Positions 55,026 through 63,794 of a DNA stretch of 64,000 bases are shown piece by piece. Under the pieces are notes generated by a model. It was given only the letters and a program-made list of their open reading frames with translations, was not told the origin of the DNA and did not search any database. Numbering within the stretch: the stretch's first letter is position 1; each line of letters begins with the position of its first letter. The DNA comes from Carboxylicivirga agarovorans. Lineage in GTDB: Bacteria > Bacteroidota > Bacteroidia > Bacteroidales > Marinilabiliaceae. A program made the translations under genes and the position numbers. The stretch is from contig NZ_JBNGPA010000009.1 of the NCBI RefSeq assembly GCF_050589845.1, forward strand, positions 162,535 through 226,534, written 5' to 3'.

Positions 55026-56066
55026 TCAATCAAAAAATGTATATTCATAATATATTTCTTCTCTAAGTCTATTTTTCACTGTTTTATTACTGAAGAATTC
55101 CTCACTTTTTGAAATTAATCCATTTTTGTATTCAAATATTGTCACAATTTCCGTGAAACTATCTGATGTTCCAGAATACATAGTTTCAATAATTTGAGTC
55201 AAATTACCATCTGAGTATATTAATTCTTTGACTTTCCATTCTTTGCCACTTGGATGATATTTTGTCGTTTTTGTCAAACGGTTTAAATCATCATATTCAA
55301 AATCTATCCTATAATTTTTGAAACTTATACTATCGTAATGTTTGATTTCAATATGGTCTAATTCATTATGAGCATTATAAACATACACTTTGAATTGTCT
55401 ATTGGCATATCGTGCCTTATCTATTTGTTTTCTATTTATTTTGGAATATTTCTCCCCATAAATATTTATTTCCTTCTCCAACCGAAGTTTACCCATTTCA
55501 TTGTATGCTAACTCCTTAATCCCATTTATTCTTAACAAATCGCCACTGGAATTGTACTTGTAATTAATTTCTCGCTTGAATCGCTTTTTCAAAAAACCAT
55601 ATTTCTCTAATCGACTGAACTTTATCAAATTTCTCCTAGAATTGTATTTGAATAGTTCCTGATAGTTTAATGTATTTAAGTCTGTTGGAGATTTTGAAAT
55701 AAATAAAAATCTATTGAATTTATAATTTGGTTCATACGAACGTTCAAAAGCATTATTTATATAAAAGTCTTTATTCGATAAATGACCGTTTTTGTCAAAG
55801 AATTCATTTGTATTTGAAGTTGACTTTATATGCTTTATTGATTTTATTTCATACTTAGATAAAATTGAAGCTCTAAATTCTGGATTATTTATTAAGTCTT
55901 TGGGTTTAGCTAAATAAAAACAATATTCATTTTTTGCGTTATAGTTCAGGCTTAAGAAATTGTCTTTTATAATCAGAAATGGCTCATATAATGATTGTCC
56001 ATAAATACTCTGCTTAATTAATATTAAGAGAATAATTAACAGGATATTTAGTGTAGAATGTTTCAT
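55026..56066 (-). CDS. Secreted protein with RHS/YD-like or MORN-like repeats
   Basis: 346 residues. Signal peptide to about 23. The C-terminal half has repeats like FEYDDLNRLTKTTKYHPSGK and EYKNGLISKSEEFFSN, the pattern of YD or RHS-like repeat proteins and of Bacteroidota antitoxin-like repeat proteins. The base composition is very AT-rich. It is exactly framed by 10-bp inverted repeats (54990 and 56073), which marks it as a unit that may have moved as a cassette. Function unknown. Confidence 0.65.
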   Translation of the reverse strand: MKHSTLNILLIILLILIKQSIYGQSLYEPFLIIKDNFLSLNYNAKNEYCFYLAKPKDLINNPEFRASILSKYEIKSIKHIKSTSNTNEFFDKNGHLSNKDFYINNAFERSYEPNYKFNRFLFISKSPTDLNTLNYQELFKYNSRRNLIKFSRLEKYGFLKKRFKREINYKYNSSGDLLRINGIKELAYNEMGKLRLEKEINIYGEKYSKINRKQIDKARYANRQFKVYVYNAHNELDHIEIKHYDSISFKNYRIDFEYDDLNRLTKTTKYHPSGKEWKVKELIYSDGNLTQIIETMYSGTSDSFTEIVTIFEYKNGLISKSEEFFSNKTVKNRLREEIYYEYTFFD

Positions 56067-56072
56067 TTTAAT

Positions 56073-56082
56073 TTTGCCTAAC
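56073..56082. repeat. Cassette-boundary repeat, 5' side of the YD-like gene
   Basis: TTTGCCTAAC, reverse complement of 54990-54999, 6 bases before the ATG at 56066. Read on the minus strand it is GTTAGGC next to the gene start, as in integron cassettes. Confidence 0.6.
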
Positions 56083-56459
56083 TAGCAGATAGACGGAGTA
56101 CTCTCTCCATCCTCATATGGTCAACCTTATTTTTTAGTCTTACCTTTTTTGATATATAGTATATTTTTTTGTGACTTTATAGCTTCGCCTCCTCAGTCAC
56201 AAAGGTAATTGTGTAAGCATCCTTTTGAATTTCATTCATATGTATCGATGCTCCACAAATCATGTCATATATGGTATGAATTAGTATCTTTTCAATCGGT
56301 CTATACTTATTACTTCACCAATTGTAATAATTCTTGACATGAATCCTTTACTCATCATAAAAAAAGCTATTAATTATTATACTTCCAAGTTCTCAAGCGT
56401 ACTTTTCAATTTACAAATATCCCTTTTTGGTGTGTATGTATAAATGTCAATTGTATTAT

Positions 56460-57022
56460 AAGGCTAAGCAGGAGATCGATGATTGGTATTATTAATGTAT
56501 AAAGCATACAAATACTGACTGATCTATGAAAAAGGGATTGCAGATCCCTGTATGGAGTTCCTGGACAAGCATAGGAAAACGCCCGCTTATCAGCGTGCTG
56601 TTTTGTTCTTTTCAGGAGCAAAGCTCAAAATAAGTTTTGGTAATAGGTGAATATAAGGTTAAGCTGGAGTTCGATGATTGGTATTATTAATGTATAAAGT
56701 ATACAAATACTGACTGATCTATGAAAAAGGGATTACAGATCCCTGTATGGAGCTCCTGGACAAGCATAGGAAAACGCCCGCTTATCAGCGTGCTGTTTTG
56801 TTCTTTACATGAGCAAAGCTCAAAATAAGTTTTGGTAATAGGTGAATATAAGGTTAAGCTGGAGTTCGATGGTTGGTATTATTAATGTATAAAGTATACA
56901 AATACCGACTGATCTATGAAAAAGGGATTGCAGATCCCCGTATGGAGCTCCTGGACAAGCATAGGAAAACGCCCGCTTATCAGCGTGCTGTTTTGTTCTT
57001 TACATGAGCAAAGCTCAAAATT
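56460..57022. repeat. Three tandem 195-bp repeats (third shortened)
   Basis: Units start at 56460, 56655 and 56850 with AAGGTTAAGCTGGAG or a close variant. The period is exactly 195 and the third unit stops after about 173 bases. Each unit holds a GGGAT/ATCCC hairpin and AACGCCCGCTTATCAGCGTG. Differences between copies are a few substitutions, so the duplication is recent or kept homogeneous. Short frames inside differ between copies and do not look coding. Confidence 0.9.
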
Positions 57023-57053
57023 CATTTTGGCTTTGCTCATGTAAAGAACAAAA
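56991..57053. repeat. 24-bp perfect inverted repeat at the tRNA-proximal end
   Basis: The arms 56991-57014 and 57030-57053 are perfectly complementary over 24 bases. The 15-base loop adds CAAAAT/ATTTTG pairing, so almost 63 bases fold into one hairpin. The left arm is the end of the third 195-bp repeat; the right arm runs into the tRNA terminator. Confidence 0.9.
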
Positions 57054-57081
57054 CCCCGAACGATAAATCGTTCGGGGTTTT
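57050..57081 (-). terminator. Terminator of tRNA-Ser
   Basis: AAAACCCCGAACGAT and ATCGTTCGGGGTTTT form a perfect 15-bp stem with a 2-base loop, 9 bases beyond the tRNA 3' end. On the minus strand it ends in TTTTGTTCTTT. Confidence 0.9.
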
Positions 57082-57089
57082 CCCTTTTG

Positions 57090-57174
57090 CGGAGAGAGAG
57101 GGATTCGAACCCCCGGTACCTCGCGGTACAACGGTTTTCAAGACCGCCGCATTCGACCACTCTGCCATCTCTCC
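57090..57174 (-). tRNA. tRNA-Ser (UGA anticodon)
   Basis: On the minus strand it begins GGAGAGATGGCAGAGTGG, with a 7-bp acceptor closed by TCTCTCC and discriminator G. The anticodon loop is CTTGAAA, giving anticodon TGA. A long variable arm (TACCGCGAGGTA) is typical of serine tRNA, and the T loop GGTTCGAATCC is intact. CCA is not encoded. Its 3' end faces the accessory block, a common position for island insertion. Confidence 0.97.
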
Positions 57175-57340
57175 AGTAATTGTGTTGTGCATTTCCTTAA
57201 ATGCGGGTGCAAATATAGATAATTAAAATAACGAAACAATAGTTTTTACTTAAAAAATCAATCTTTTTTACAATTTCATTTCAAGTGAAGATAATATGTC
57301 TTTTAAAGCCTGACATTTATTAGACTTTTTACCCTGAACA

Positions 57341-57371
57341 TTTGGTAAACAGCGGAAATACTATATATTTG
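57341..57371 (+). promoter_or_regulatory. Bacteroidota -33/-7 promoter of HU gene
   Basis: TTTG (57341-57344) and TATATTTG (57364-57371) match the TTTG / TAnnTTTG consensus with a 19-base spacer. The ATG is 52 bases downstream. Confidence 0.8.
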
Positions 57372-57423
57372 TAGAGGAAAGTTTAAGAATTAATTTAGTT
57401 TAACCCTGAAATTAAAGAGTATT

Positions 57424-57696
57424 ATGAACAAGGCTCAATTAATTGATGCAATTGCTGGCGAAGCAGAATTAACAAAAGCTGATGCAAAAAAAGCTTTAGA
57501 CGCATTTATTAAAGTAACAGGTAGTGCATTAAAAGACGGTGGTCGTGTTGCATTAGTAGGTTTTGGTTCTTTTGGTGTTTCTGAAAGAAGCGCTCGTACT
57601 GGTAGAAATCCACAAACTGGTAAAGAGATTGAAATTCCTGCTAAGAAAGTTGTGAAATTCAAAGCAGGTAGCGAATTAAGTGACGCTATCAACTAA
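57424..57696 (+). CDS. HU-family DNA-binding protein
   Basis: 90 residues, the standard HU length. It has MNKAQLIDAIAGEAELTKAD helices, the GFGSFGVSERSARTGRNP beta arm with GRNPQTG, and KFKAGSELSDAIN at the end. Dimers bend and compact DNA in the nucleoid. It has a consensus promoter and a strong terminator, so it is a single abundant transcript. Confidence 0.97.
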   Translation: MNKAQLIDAIAGEAELTKADAKKALDAFIKVTGSALKDGGRVALVGFGSFGVSERSARTGRNPQTGKEIEIPAKKVVKFKAGSELSDAIN

Positions 57697-57719
57697 GAAC
57701 TTACAACAGTAAAATACAA

Positions 57720-57741
57720 AGAGAGTGCAACCGCACTCTCT
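57720..57741 (+). terminator. Terminator of HU gene
   Basis: AGAGAGTGC and GCACTCTCT form a 9-bp perfect stem with an AACC loop, then a run of eight more T. It begins 24 bases behind the stop. Confidence 0.92.
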
Positions 57742-57807
57742 TTTTTTTTGCTATTTTCGGCAACGGTTTGATTAATACCAGTGTGTATAATGTAAGGTAT
57801 AAGCAGT

Positions 57808-58488
57808 ATGATCGATAAACTTATCAGCTTTCTTGAACAATTTTCAACAGAAGAACGACGTGAACAGTTCTGGCAGGTTGCCAATGACCGAACTAAATAT
57901 GTTACAGTTGTTTTAGAAGACATCTACCAAACGCAAAATGCAAGCGCCGTACTGCGTTCATGCGATTGTTTTGGCATACAGGATGTGCATATTATTGAGA
58001 ACGAAAATACATTTAACATCAATCCACAAGTGGTTATTGGTGCTACTAAATGGCTTAACCTGTACCAGTATAATGAAGAGGCCAATAACACACGTTCATG
58101 CCTTCGCCAATTAAAAGCCGACGGTTACCGCATTGTTGCCACTACACCCCATAGCGATGATGTGGACCTTGACGACTTTGACTTAAGCAAGGGGAAAACA
58201 GCAGTTGTATTTGGCAACGAAAGAGAGGGTATCTCCGATATTGTGATGGAAGAAGCTGATGAATTTATGAAAATACCTATGTATGGTTTTTCTGAAAGCT
58301 TAAATATTTCGGTTTGTGCCGCCATAACCCTGCAACACTTCTCAAGCCAGTTAAAACACTCTGACATTGAGGCAAAGCTACCTGAAGATCAACTTAAAGA
58401 GCTATACCTTGAATGGCTTAAAAAGTCAATCAAAAAAAGCGATCTGCTAATTGATGAATTCAATAAAAGAAACAATACGAGTTTTTAA
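57808..58488 (+). CDS. trmH: TrmH/SpoU-family RNA 2'-O-methyltransferase
   Basis: 226 residues. SPOUT motif 1 is NASAVLRSCDCFGI, motif 2 is VVFGNEREGISD and motif 3 is SLNISVCAAITL, with a trefoil knot between. The N-terminal helix and the LPEDQLKELYLEWLKKS tail are typical of TrmH, which methylates the ribose of G18 in tRNAs. A 23S rRNA methyltransferase is the alternative, though the size and tail favour TrmH. Confidence 0.88.
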   Translation: MIDKLISFLEQFSTEERREQFWQVANDRTKYVTVVLEDIYQTQNASAVLRSCDCFGIQDVHIIENENTFNINPQVVIGATKWLNLYQYNEEANNTRSCLRQLKADGYRIVATTPHSDDVDLDDFDLSKGKTAVVFGNEREGISDIVMEEADEFMKIPMYGFSESLNISVCAAITLQHFSSQLKHSDIEAKLPEDQLKELYLEWLKKSIKKSDLLIDEFNKRNNTSF

Positions 58489-58534
58489 GTGTTATTTTTT
58501 CGATAGTATACAGCTAATAATGGCGATATTTTTT

Positions 58535-58542
58535 TATTTTTG
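58535..58542 (+). promoter_or_regulatory. Candidate -7 box of LytTR gene
   Basis: TATTTTTG fits TAnnTTTG, 17 bases before the ATG. No clear TTTG is seen at -33. Confidence 0.45.
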
Positions 58543-58558
58543 AAGAAAATCAGATTCT

Positions 58559-59272
58559 ATGAATTGCATTATTATTGATGATGACAAACTCTCAACAAAG
58601 ATTATTCAGGAATTTGTTGAGAAAACGGATGACTTGAATCTGGCGGGGAATTTTGATAGTGCGGTGAGTGCCATTAATTACCTGTCTAAACAAGACATTG
58701 AAACGATCGACCTCATCTTTCTGGATATCGAAATGCCCGAAATGAGTGGTATCGATTTTTTAAAGTCACTTGATGAATTACCACAGGTTATCGTATACTC
58801 TTCTCAAGAAAAATATGCAATAGATTCTTACGAATATAACGTAACAGACTATTTGCTGAAGCCTGTTCAGTATGGCCGCTTTATTAAGGCTGTGAAAAGA
58901 GCACGTGAACGCTTTGAGGAGAAAGAATCAATAACTCGTGAAACCAACGAAATATTTGTTAAAAATAACAGTTCACTTGTTAGAGTAAAATATGACGATA
59001 TACTTTGGATTGAAGCCCTGGAAAACTACGTCGTTCTAAATACCTTTAAAGATAAGTTTACCATTCACTTCACAATGAAAGCTATATCTGAAAAAATGCC
59101 ACCGGAACGCTATGTCAGAGTACACCGATCATTTATTGTTAATATCAATAAAATTAAGGTAATTGAAGACAATTCTGTTATTATCAATTACGAAGGTGGC
59201 TCAAAAATAATTCCGATCGGAAAGTCTTATAAAGACAAACTAATGGATGATATCAACCTTATTACCAGATAA
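58559..59272 (+). CDS. LytTR-type response regulator
   Basis: 237 residues. The receiver has NCIIIDDDKLSTKIIQ, phosphorylated Asp in LIFLDIEMPEMSG (about 55) and Lys in DYLLKPVQYGRF. The C-terminal LytTR DNA-binding domain contains DILWIEALENYVVLNTF and PERYVRVHRSFIVNINKI. These regulators usually pair with a LytS-type histidine kinase; none is adjacent, so the partner is elsewhere. Terminated by the hairpin at 59272. Confidence 0.94.
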   Translation: MNCIIIDDDKLSTKIIQEFVEKTDDLNLAGNFDSAVSAINYLSKQDIETIDLIFLDIEMPEMSGIDFLKSLDELPQVIVYSSQEKYAIDSYEYNVTDYLLKPVQYGRFIKAVKRARERFEEKESITRETNEIFVKNNSSLVRVKYDDILWIEALENYVVLNTFKDKFTIHFTMKAISEKMPPERYVRVHRSFIVNINKIKVIEDNSVIINYEGGSKIIPIGKSYKDKLMDDINLITR

Positions 59273-59304
59273 AAAAAAAGACCGTTTTTAACGGTCTTTT
59301 TTTT
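59272..59304. terminator. Bidirectional terminator between LytTR and DUF4956 genes
   Basis: GACCGTT and AACGGTC with a TTT loop are flanked by A8 and T8, giving a stem of about 15 bp. It serves both convergent genes. Confidence 0.9.
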
Positions 59305-59314
59305 GCGCTTATCT

Positions 59315-59968
59315 TTAATCATCATCGTCATCATGTTCGAAATGCGTTACATTACTTACTTCGCTGTTGTAGTAGTAAATAATGACATCAGCCGTGTCCC
59401 TTAAAAAATTGATTTTCCCTACCTCTGCCCTGTGGATTTGCAGGCCGGTACGCTGCTTAAGGTCTTCAAGCATTTCATTATAATTCTCAGGGGTTATCAG
59501 CTCAATCTTTTCATATACAACAAGCTTACTCGACTCATGCTTAAGCAACCATACTCTTTCCAAACCAAAGGTAACCCCTACAACCAGAGCATTGGTTACA
59601 ACCAGTTCAGCCACACTCACATCACTACCACTTAAGGCATTAATAACTGATACCCCGATTGTGATAAACAAGTATGTCATTTCTTTAATCGGAATCTGCG
59701 TGGTCCGGTACCTGATAATTCCAAATATGGCGAACAAGCCTAAGGCAAATCCCAATTCCAGTGTGACATTTTCCAGCAGTATACACAGCAGGAATACAAT
59801 TGTACTTATCAGTAAAAATGTAAACAGGTAATCTTTTCGTCGTGCCTTCTGATAGTATAAAACACGGACTAATATCAGGGTCACCAGCAAATTAAAAGAA
59901 AAACGAATAATCAAAAGCATCAGGCCATCAAAATTTATTAGGCCATCGTTAAGAACATTAAAATCCAT
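59315..59968 (-). CDS. DUF4956 membrane protein
   Basis: 217 residues with four or five membrane helices (about 17-37, 50-70, 76-93, 100-125). FAIFGIIRYRTTQIPIKEMTYLF is typical of DUF4956 proteins. A soluble C-terminal domain follows and ends in an acidic run HFEHDDDDD. Relatives often neighbour VTC-type polyphosphate polymerase genes, but none is visible here. Function unknown. Confidence 0.82.
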   Translation of the reverse strand: MDFNVLNDGLINFDGLMLLIIRFSFNLLVTLILVRVLYYQKARRKDYLFTFLLISTIVFLLCILLENVTLELGFALGLFAIFGIIRYRTTQIPIKEMTYLFITIGVSVINALSGSDVSVAELVVTNALVVGVTFGLERVWLLKHESSKLVVYEKIELITPENYNEMLEDLKQRTGLQIHRAEVGKINFLRDTADVIIYYYNSEVSNVTHFEHDDDDD

Positions 59969-60075
59969 AAAAGGGCAGATTTATTAAGAATTCGACTTCG
60001 ATAATGCTAATCTAGTGAATATTCGTGTTACTAACACAAAAGATCTGCCTCAAAAATTAAGCAAAACACATATGT

Positions 60076-61326
60076 CTATTCCTTTACTGCTTTCCCTTTC
60101 CACCACGATGCCAATGAAGAACCGCTTATATTCATTAATGGACCAAAAACAGCCGGAGCCAATCCTACAGTGGCCACCTTCCCCATCTGCAATGCCAGGC
60201 CCGATGCCAATCCGCCGTTTTGCATGCCCACTTCCAGGGCAATAGTGCGGCAATCCTGCTCTTTTAAACCCAGCAACTTACTTACGGTATAACCAAGTGT
60301 GTAACCCATCACATTGTGCAGTAAACAGGCCAATACCAAAAGAAAACCAACATCTAGCAGGCTATCACGACCGGCAGCTGTTATAACCACAATAATAACA
60401 GCAATCCCAAACATGGATATAAAGGACAATATACGGTTAATAAAGTCTTTATCTTTTCTAACCAGGTATTTAAACACAACTGCCAGTATTATGGGTAAGG
60501 CGACGAACATAATGCTGTCTGCTATAAATATCTCGTACAAAGAACCAGGGCCTCCCCATGCATTTAATACACTTTTAATACCCACAATCAGCAAGTAGGC
60601 TCCAACCTGAATCAGCCTGCTTCCTGCTTTTTTAGTATCAAAGGCAAACAAGTTAAAGATCAATCCTGCGCAAATGGGCAGTATCACCATATTAAAAATA
60701 CCGGTCATCATATCCAGCACATTAATACTTACCATTTCCGAGGCCAATAGCTTCATTAACAATGGTGTCATAAGAGGTGATAATAGTGTGGCAAAGGCAG
60801 TAAGTGTAACCGATAGTGCCAGGTTGGCCTTTGCTATAAACGACATAACGTTAGATGCCAGTCCGCTAGGTGATGAACCAACAAGAATGATACCTGCAGC
60901 AATCTCCGGTGGAAAGCCAAAGAAATAGGCTATTGAGAAACCAATAACAGGCATAATGGTAAACTGGCAAATAACACCAATAATAACTCCTTTGGGCATC
61001 TTAACCACTCCGGCAAAGTCGTTTAAACTCATTTGCGAGCCCATGCCAAACATGATAATCTGTAAGAGCGGGACGATTAAACCCTTGGTATTAAAATTGC
61101 CAATATTTAAAAAATAGTGGGGATAAGACAAAGAAGCTATCACAGCTGCCAGAATCCACAGCGAGAATGAAAAACCGCTCAAAACCTTTATGTTTCGAAC
61201 TAAAAAAGCCAGCGTACCTACTCCTCCAATTAATAAAACAGGCGCCAGGTCTGCATGGTCAGTTTGAAATAAAACGATAGAAACGAGCACAGCCAATAAA
61301 GCGCTAACAACAAAAATAATCCTCAT
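60076..61326 (-). CDS. BASS-family (bile acid:sodium symporter-like) transporter
   Basis: 416 residues with about ten or eleven helices. PLLQIIMFGMGSQMSLNDF and ILVGSSPSGLASNVMSF match the SBF/BASS family, and VGMQNGGLASGLALQMG is the second crossover motif. Family members import bile acids, pantoate, pyruvate or other organic anions with sodium. The N-terminus is extended by two helices compared with the usual size of about 320. Substrate unknown. Single gene. Confidence 0.88.
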   Translation of the reverse strand: MRIIFVVSALLAVLVSIVLFQTDHADLAPVLLIGGVGTLAFLVRNIKVLSGFSFSLWILAAVIASLSYPHYFLNIGNFNTKGLIVPLLQIIMFGMGSQMSLNDFAGVVKMPKGVIIGVICQFTIMPVIGFSIAYFFGFPPEIAAGIILVGSSPSGLASNVMSFIAKANLALSVTLTAFATLLSPLMTPLLMKLLASEMVSINVLDMMTGIFNMVILPICAGLIFNLFAFDTKKAGSRLIQVGAYLLIVGIKSVLNAWGGPGSLYEIFIADSIMFVALPIILAVVFKYLVRKDKDFINRILSFISMFGIAVIIVVITAAGRDSLLDVGFLLVLACLLHNVMGYTLGYTVSKLLGLKEQDCRTIALEVGMQNGGLASGLALQMGKVATVGLAPAVFGPLMNISGSSLASWWKGKAVKE

Positions 61327-61548
61327 AATGACTAATTAAAATGTGTAACGTTTATCTTGAAGGAGCTCTAAAATACAGGTTTTTATTTACAATCAATGTA
61401 ATAAAACTGTTGTTTGTAAAAATTCTGTTTGTTCAGCCTGCCCGCACTTCAGCATAGAAACGAACAACATCGGCGAGATATACCCTAACCCATCTCTGAC
61501 CGACGTGCTCGTTTATACGTTTGATTCTTATGATAGTGCTTCTGTGAC

Positions 61549-61941
61549 TTATCTCTTTTGTCGCTGTGCTCGTTTCTTTTTCTGAGTTTTCTTCCAGGCT
61601 TCATACTGCTCTATCTGCTCCTTATCCAGCTCTGCTTTTACAGCCGTTTCTAATTCCGATTTTAGCTTTTCCATTTCGTCACGCGGCGGACGGCTATTAC
61701 CCTTTAGCTTCTCCTCCACTTCTTCAAAGTGTTTTGTATACAATTCATAAATAGCTTCCTCCTGATCGTCTGATAATGATGCCTGTTCGCTTAAATCGGA
61801 CACCATCTTCTGTATTTGTTTAGCATTGGGGATTGGTGGTGGTCCCTGCTGCCTTCCTCCTTGTCCACCCTGCGGCTGGGCAACAATAACACCTCCAATT
61901 AAAAATAAGGCGATCACTAATAATGATTTCACTGCTTTCAT
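61549..61941 (-). CDS. Small secreted Spy/CpxP-like protein
   Basis: 130 residues from ATG 61941, chosen because it starts a signal peptide (MKAVKSLLVIALFLIGG); a TTG at 62004 is less likely. After a Gly/Gln/Pro-rich linker, residues about 40-130 are charged helices (LSEQASLSDDQEEAIYELY; YEAWKKTQKKKRAQRQKR), as in periplasmic LTxxQ/Spy-like chaperones. The LTxxQ motif itself is not clear (LSDDQ is closest). Function inferred. Confidence 0.7.
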   Translation of the reverse strand: MKAVKSLLVIALFLIGGVIVAQPQGGQGGRQQGPPPIPNAKQIQKMVSDLSEQASLSDDQEEAIYELYTKHFEEVEEKLKGNSRPPRDEMEKLKSELETAVKAELDKEQIEQYEAWKKTQKKKRAQRQKR

Positions 61942-62215
61942 AACTACATGTTTTAATACTGTTTCTATTTTCTGATCCTGATAAATGATCGAATGATACC
62001 TCAAATGTATGTATGATGCATCTACATATAAAAATCAATCAACAGACGGCTTAATTTTATCGACGAATCAGTATTATATACTAACAGTGCCACATTCCAT
62101 TCTTGTTTAATCAGATTAAGCAAGAAGCAAATATGACACTGTTAAATAAAGATGTGGATAAGTAGTTATTGCTGTATTTCTGACCTGAGGTGAGCAGTAT
62201 AATGCCAAACTGAGC

Positions 62216-63118
62216 TTAATACCTTACGCCCGTCAGTTGTTCTGACAGATCCCACAGTTTCTTAGCCGGCTCTTCCAGTTGAGCCACTTTACTTGTTTTA
62301 ACCTTAACCGGATAACCTTTGAATTCAAGGGTACCTTTGGGCCCGAAAAAATCCTTGTTCAATGCCGCATCATCGAAAGCAGCACGTAAAGTTGGTAATA
62401 CGCCCATATCAGCTTGTTGAGAGAAGATTGGATTCAACAGGCTGGCAAAGCTCGAATGACGTTGCAGATCCGTACTGGTCCACCCCGGGTGAGCAAGCGT
62501 AACACGCGGCGCTCTATGATCGTTCTTATATCTGTTAACCATCTCGTAAGCAAAATACACGTTGGCCAGCTTACTATCACTATAGGCACGATTCGTCTTA
62601 TATTTTCGCTTTTCCCAATTGATATCGTTCAGCTCAATACCATTGGTCATTTTATGGGCAATACTCGAAGTAACAACAATGCGTGATTGAGCTGTACTTT
62701 TAAGGACATCCATCAGATGACCGACCAATGCAAAATGCCCCAGGTGATTGGTTCCCATTTGTATTTCAAATCCATCTTCAGTTGTAGCAAAAGGGCAAGC
62801 CATAATACCGGCGTTGTTAATCAACACATCCAGGCGATCGTACCTTTCCTTAAACGTTTGGGCAAACCTCTCAACCGATTGAAGACTGCTCAAATCCATC
62901 TTCATCACTACAGTCTTGTTAGTGGGATAAGCTTTCGTTATCTCTTGCAAGACATTATGCCCCTTTTCCATATTTCGAACAGCCATAATAACCGTTGCAT
63001 TTTTAGCACTTAGCACTTTAGCAGCCTGCTTGCCCAGTCCACTGGTTGCCCCGGTGATAATTACCACTTTTCCCGATTGGTCAGGAATATTGTTTTCGTT
63101 CCATTGTGTTGTAGCCAT
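62216..63118 (-). CDS. Short-chain dehydrogenase/reductase
   Basis: 300 residues. The NAD(P) site is VVIITGATSGLGKQAAK, with LINNAGIMACP and the catalytic Tyr-Lys in AYSDSKLANVYFAYE. The catalytic Ser is in IVVTSSIAHK. The length and ATTEDGFEIQMGTNHLGHFAL fit the retinol-dehydrogenase/WW-oxidoreductase-like SDR group. Substrate unknown. Single gene with no operon partner. Confidence 0.93.
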   Translation of the reverse strand: MATTQWNENNIPDQSGKVVIITGATSGLGKQAAKVLSAKNATVIMAVRNMEKGHNVLQEITKAYPTNKTVVMKMDLSSLQSVERFAQTFKERYDRLDVLINNAGIMACPFATTEDGFEIQMGTNHLGHFALVGHLMDVLKSTAQSRIVVTSSIAHKMTNGIELNDINWEKRKYKTNRAYSDSKLANVYFAYEMVNRYKNDHRAPRVTLAHPGWTSTDLQRHSSFASLLNPIFSQQADMGVLPTLRAAFDDAALNKDFFGPKGTLEFKGYPVKVKTSKVAQLEEPAKKLWDLSEQLTGVRY

Positions 63119-63517
63119 AATTACTGGTTTTTAATTACGAATACAAAATTGCAGCCTGAGACTCAATAATTTGTATATAAATTACGGTTGCTTGTATCGA
63201 TATTACTGATTTGGTGTTTTGCTGTTTTTTCATTGATTTGATTTTCAACAAACATACAATCTGAAACAGGTGAAATCAATTACTGTAATTGCATTGTAAT
63301 TTGAAATAAAACATAAACACCTCACCCAGTGTATCATAACTACTTTTTAACAAGGAAAAAGTGTAGAACACTAACCAATAGACGTTAGTAAAAAGGGTGT
63401 TTTTGTCGGAAAACTCAAAAAAACAAGCGAAAAAAGGTCAATTTCATGCCATTTTGAGCATTTTCGGCCCTTTTTTGACTCTCCTACCACCCTTTTTCGA
63501 GTCTGCTTCGGTATTTG

Positions 63518-63561
63518 TTCGGTAATTGTTCGGCTACGCGCGTAGCCGAACAATTACCGAA
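63518..63561. repeat. Perfect 44-bp palindrome
   Basis: The sequence is its own reverse complement for 44 bases, centred between 63539 and 63540 on GCGTAGC-like DNA with no loop. Flanks repeat its words imperfectly: TTCGGTATTTGTTCGG at left; ATTACCGAACA, GTGCCGAACA and GTTACCGAA at right. Confidence 0.95.
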
Positions 63562-63794
63562 GGATTACCGAACAAGTGCCGAACAGTTACCGAAGGTGGA
63601 ACGAACCTGCCCCGAAGGTGGCAGCATTAAATACCATAGAAGTTAGCTTGAAAACTTAAGTGCATACACATTTCTTCTTAATATATAATTTTATTTCAGC
63701 CCTCATAAGGATGAAACACACGTCTTGGTTATCCCACAGGCTTCACCGATGGATAATCACATTGTGCTCCTTCAGGGACAATGTCATTAATTTA

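Larger units (their letters stand above)
56067..57089. other. Gene-free region between array and tRNA-Ser
   Basis: 1023 bases with no supportable gene. From 56083 to 56459 it is AT-rich and featureless. From 56460 on, it consists of three 195-bp tandem repeats, a 24-bp inverted repeat and the tRNA terminator. Confidence 0.6.

Noticed and set aside
44561..57089. Prophage or conjugative element
   Set aside because: No integrase, capsid, portal, terminase, tra or mob gene is present in the block.
56406..57160. Frames of 71 and 92 residues in the 195-bp repeats, one running through the tRNA
   Set aside because: They differ between repeat units, and one overlaps tRNA-Ser on the same strand.
63371..63553. 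60-residue frame on the minus strand
   Set aside because: It runs into the 44-bp palindrome, is rich in Lys/Arg by composition only, and has no supporting feature.
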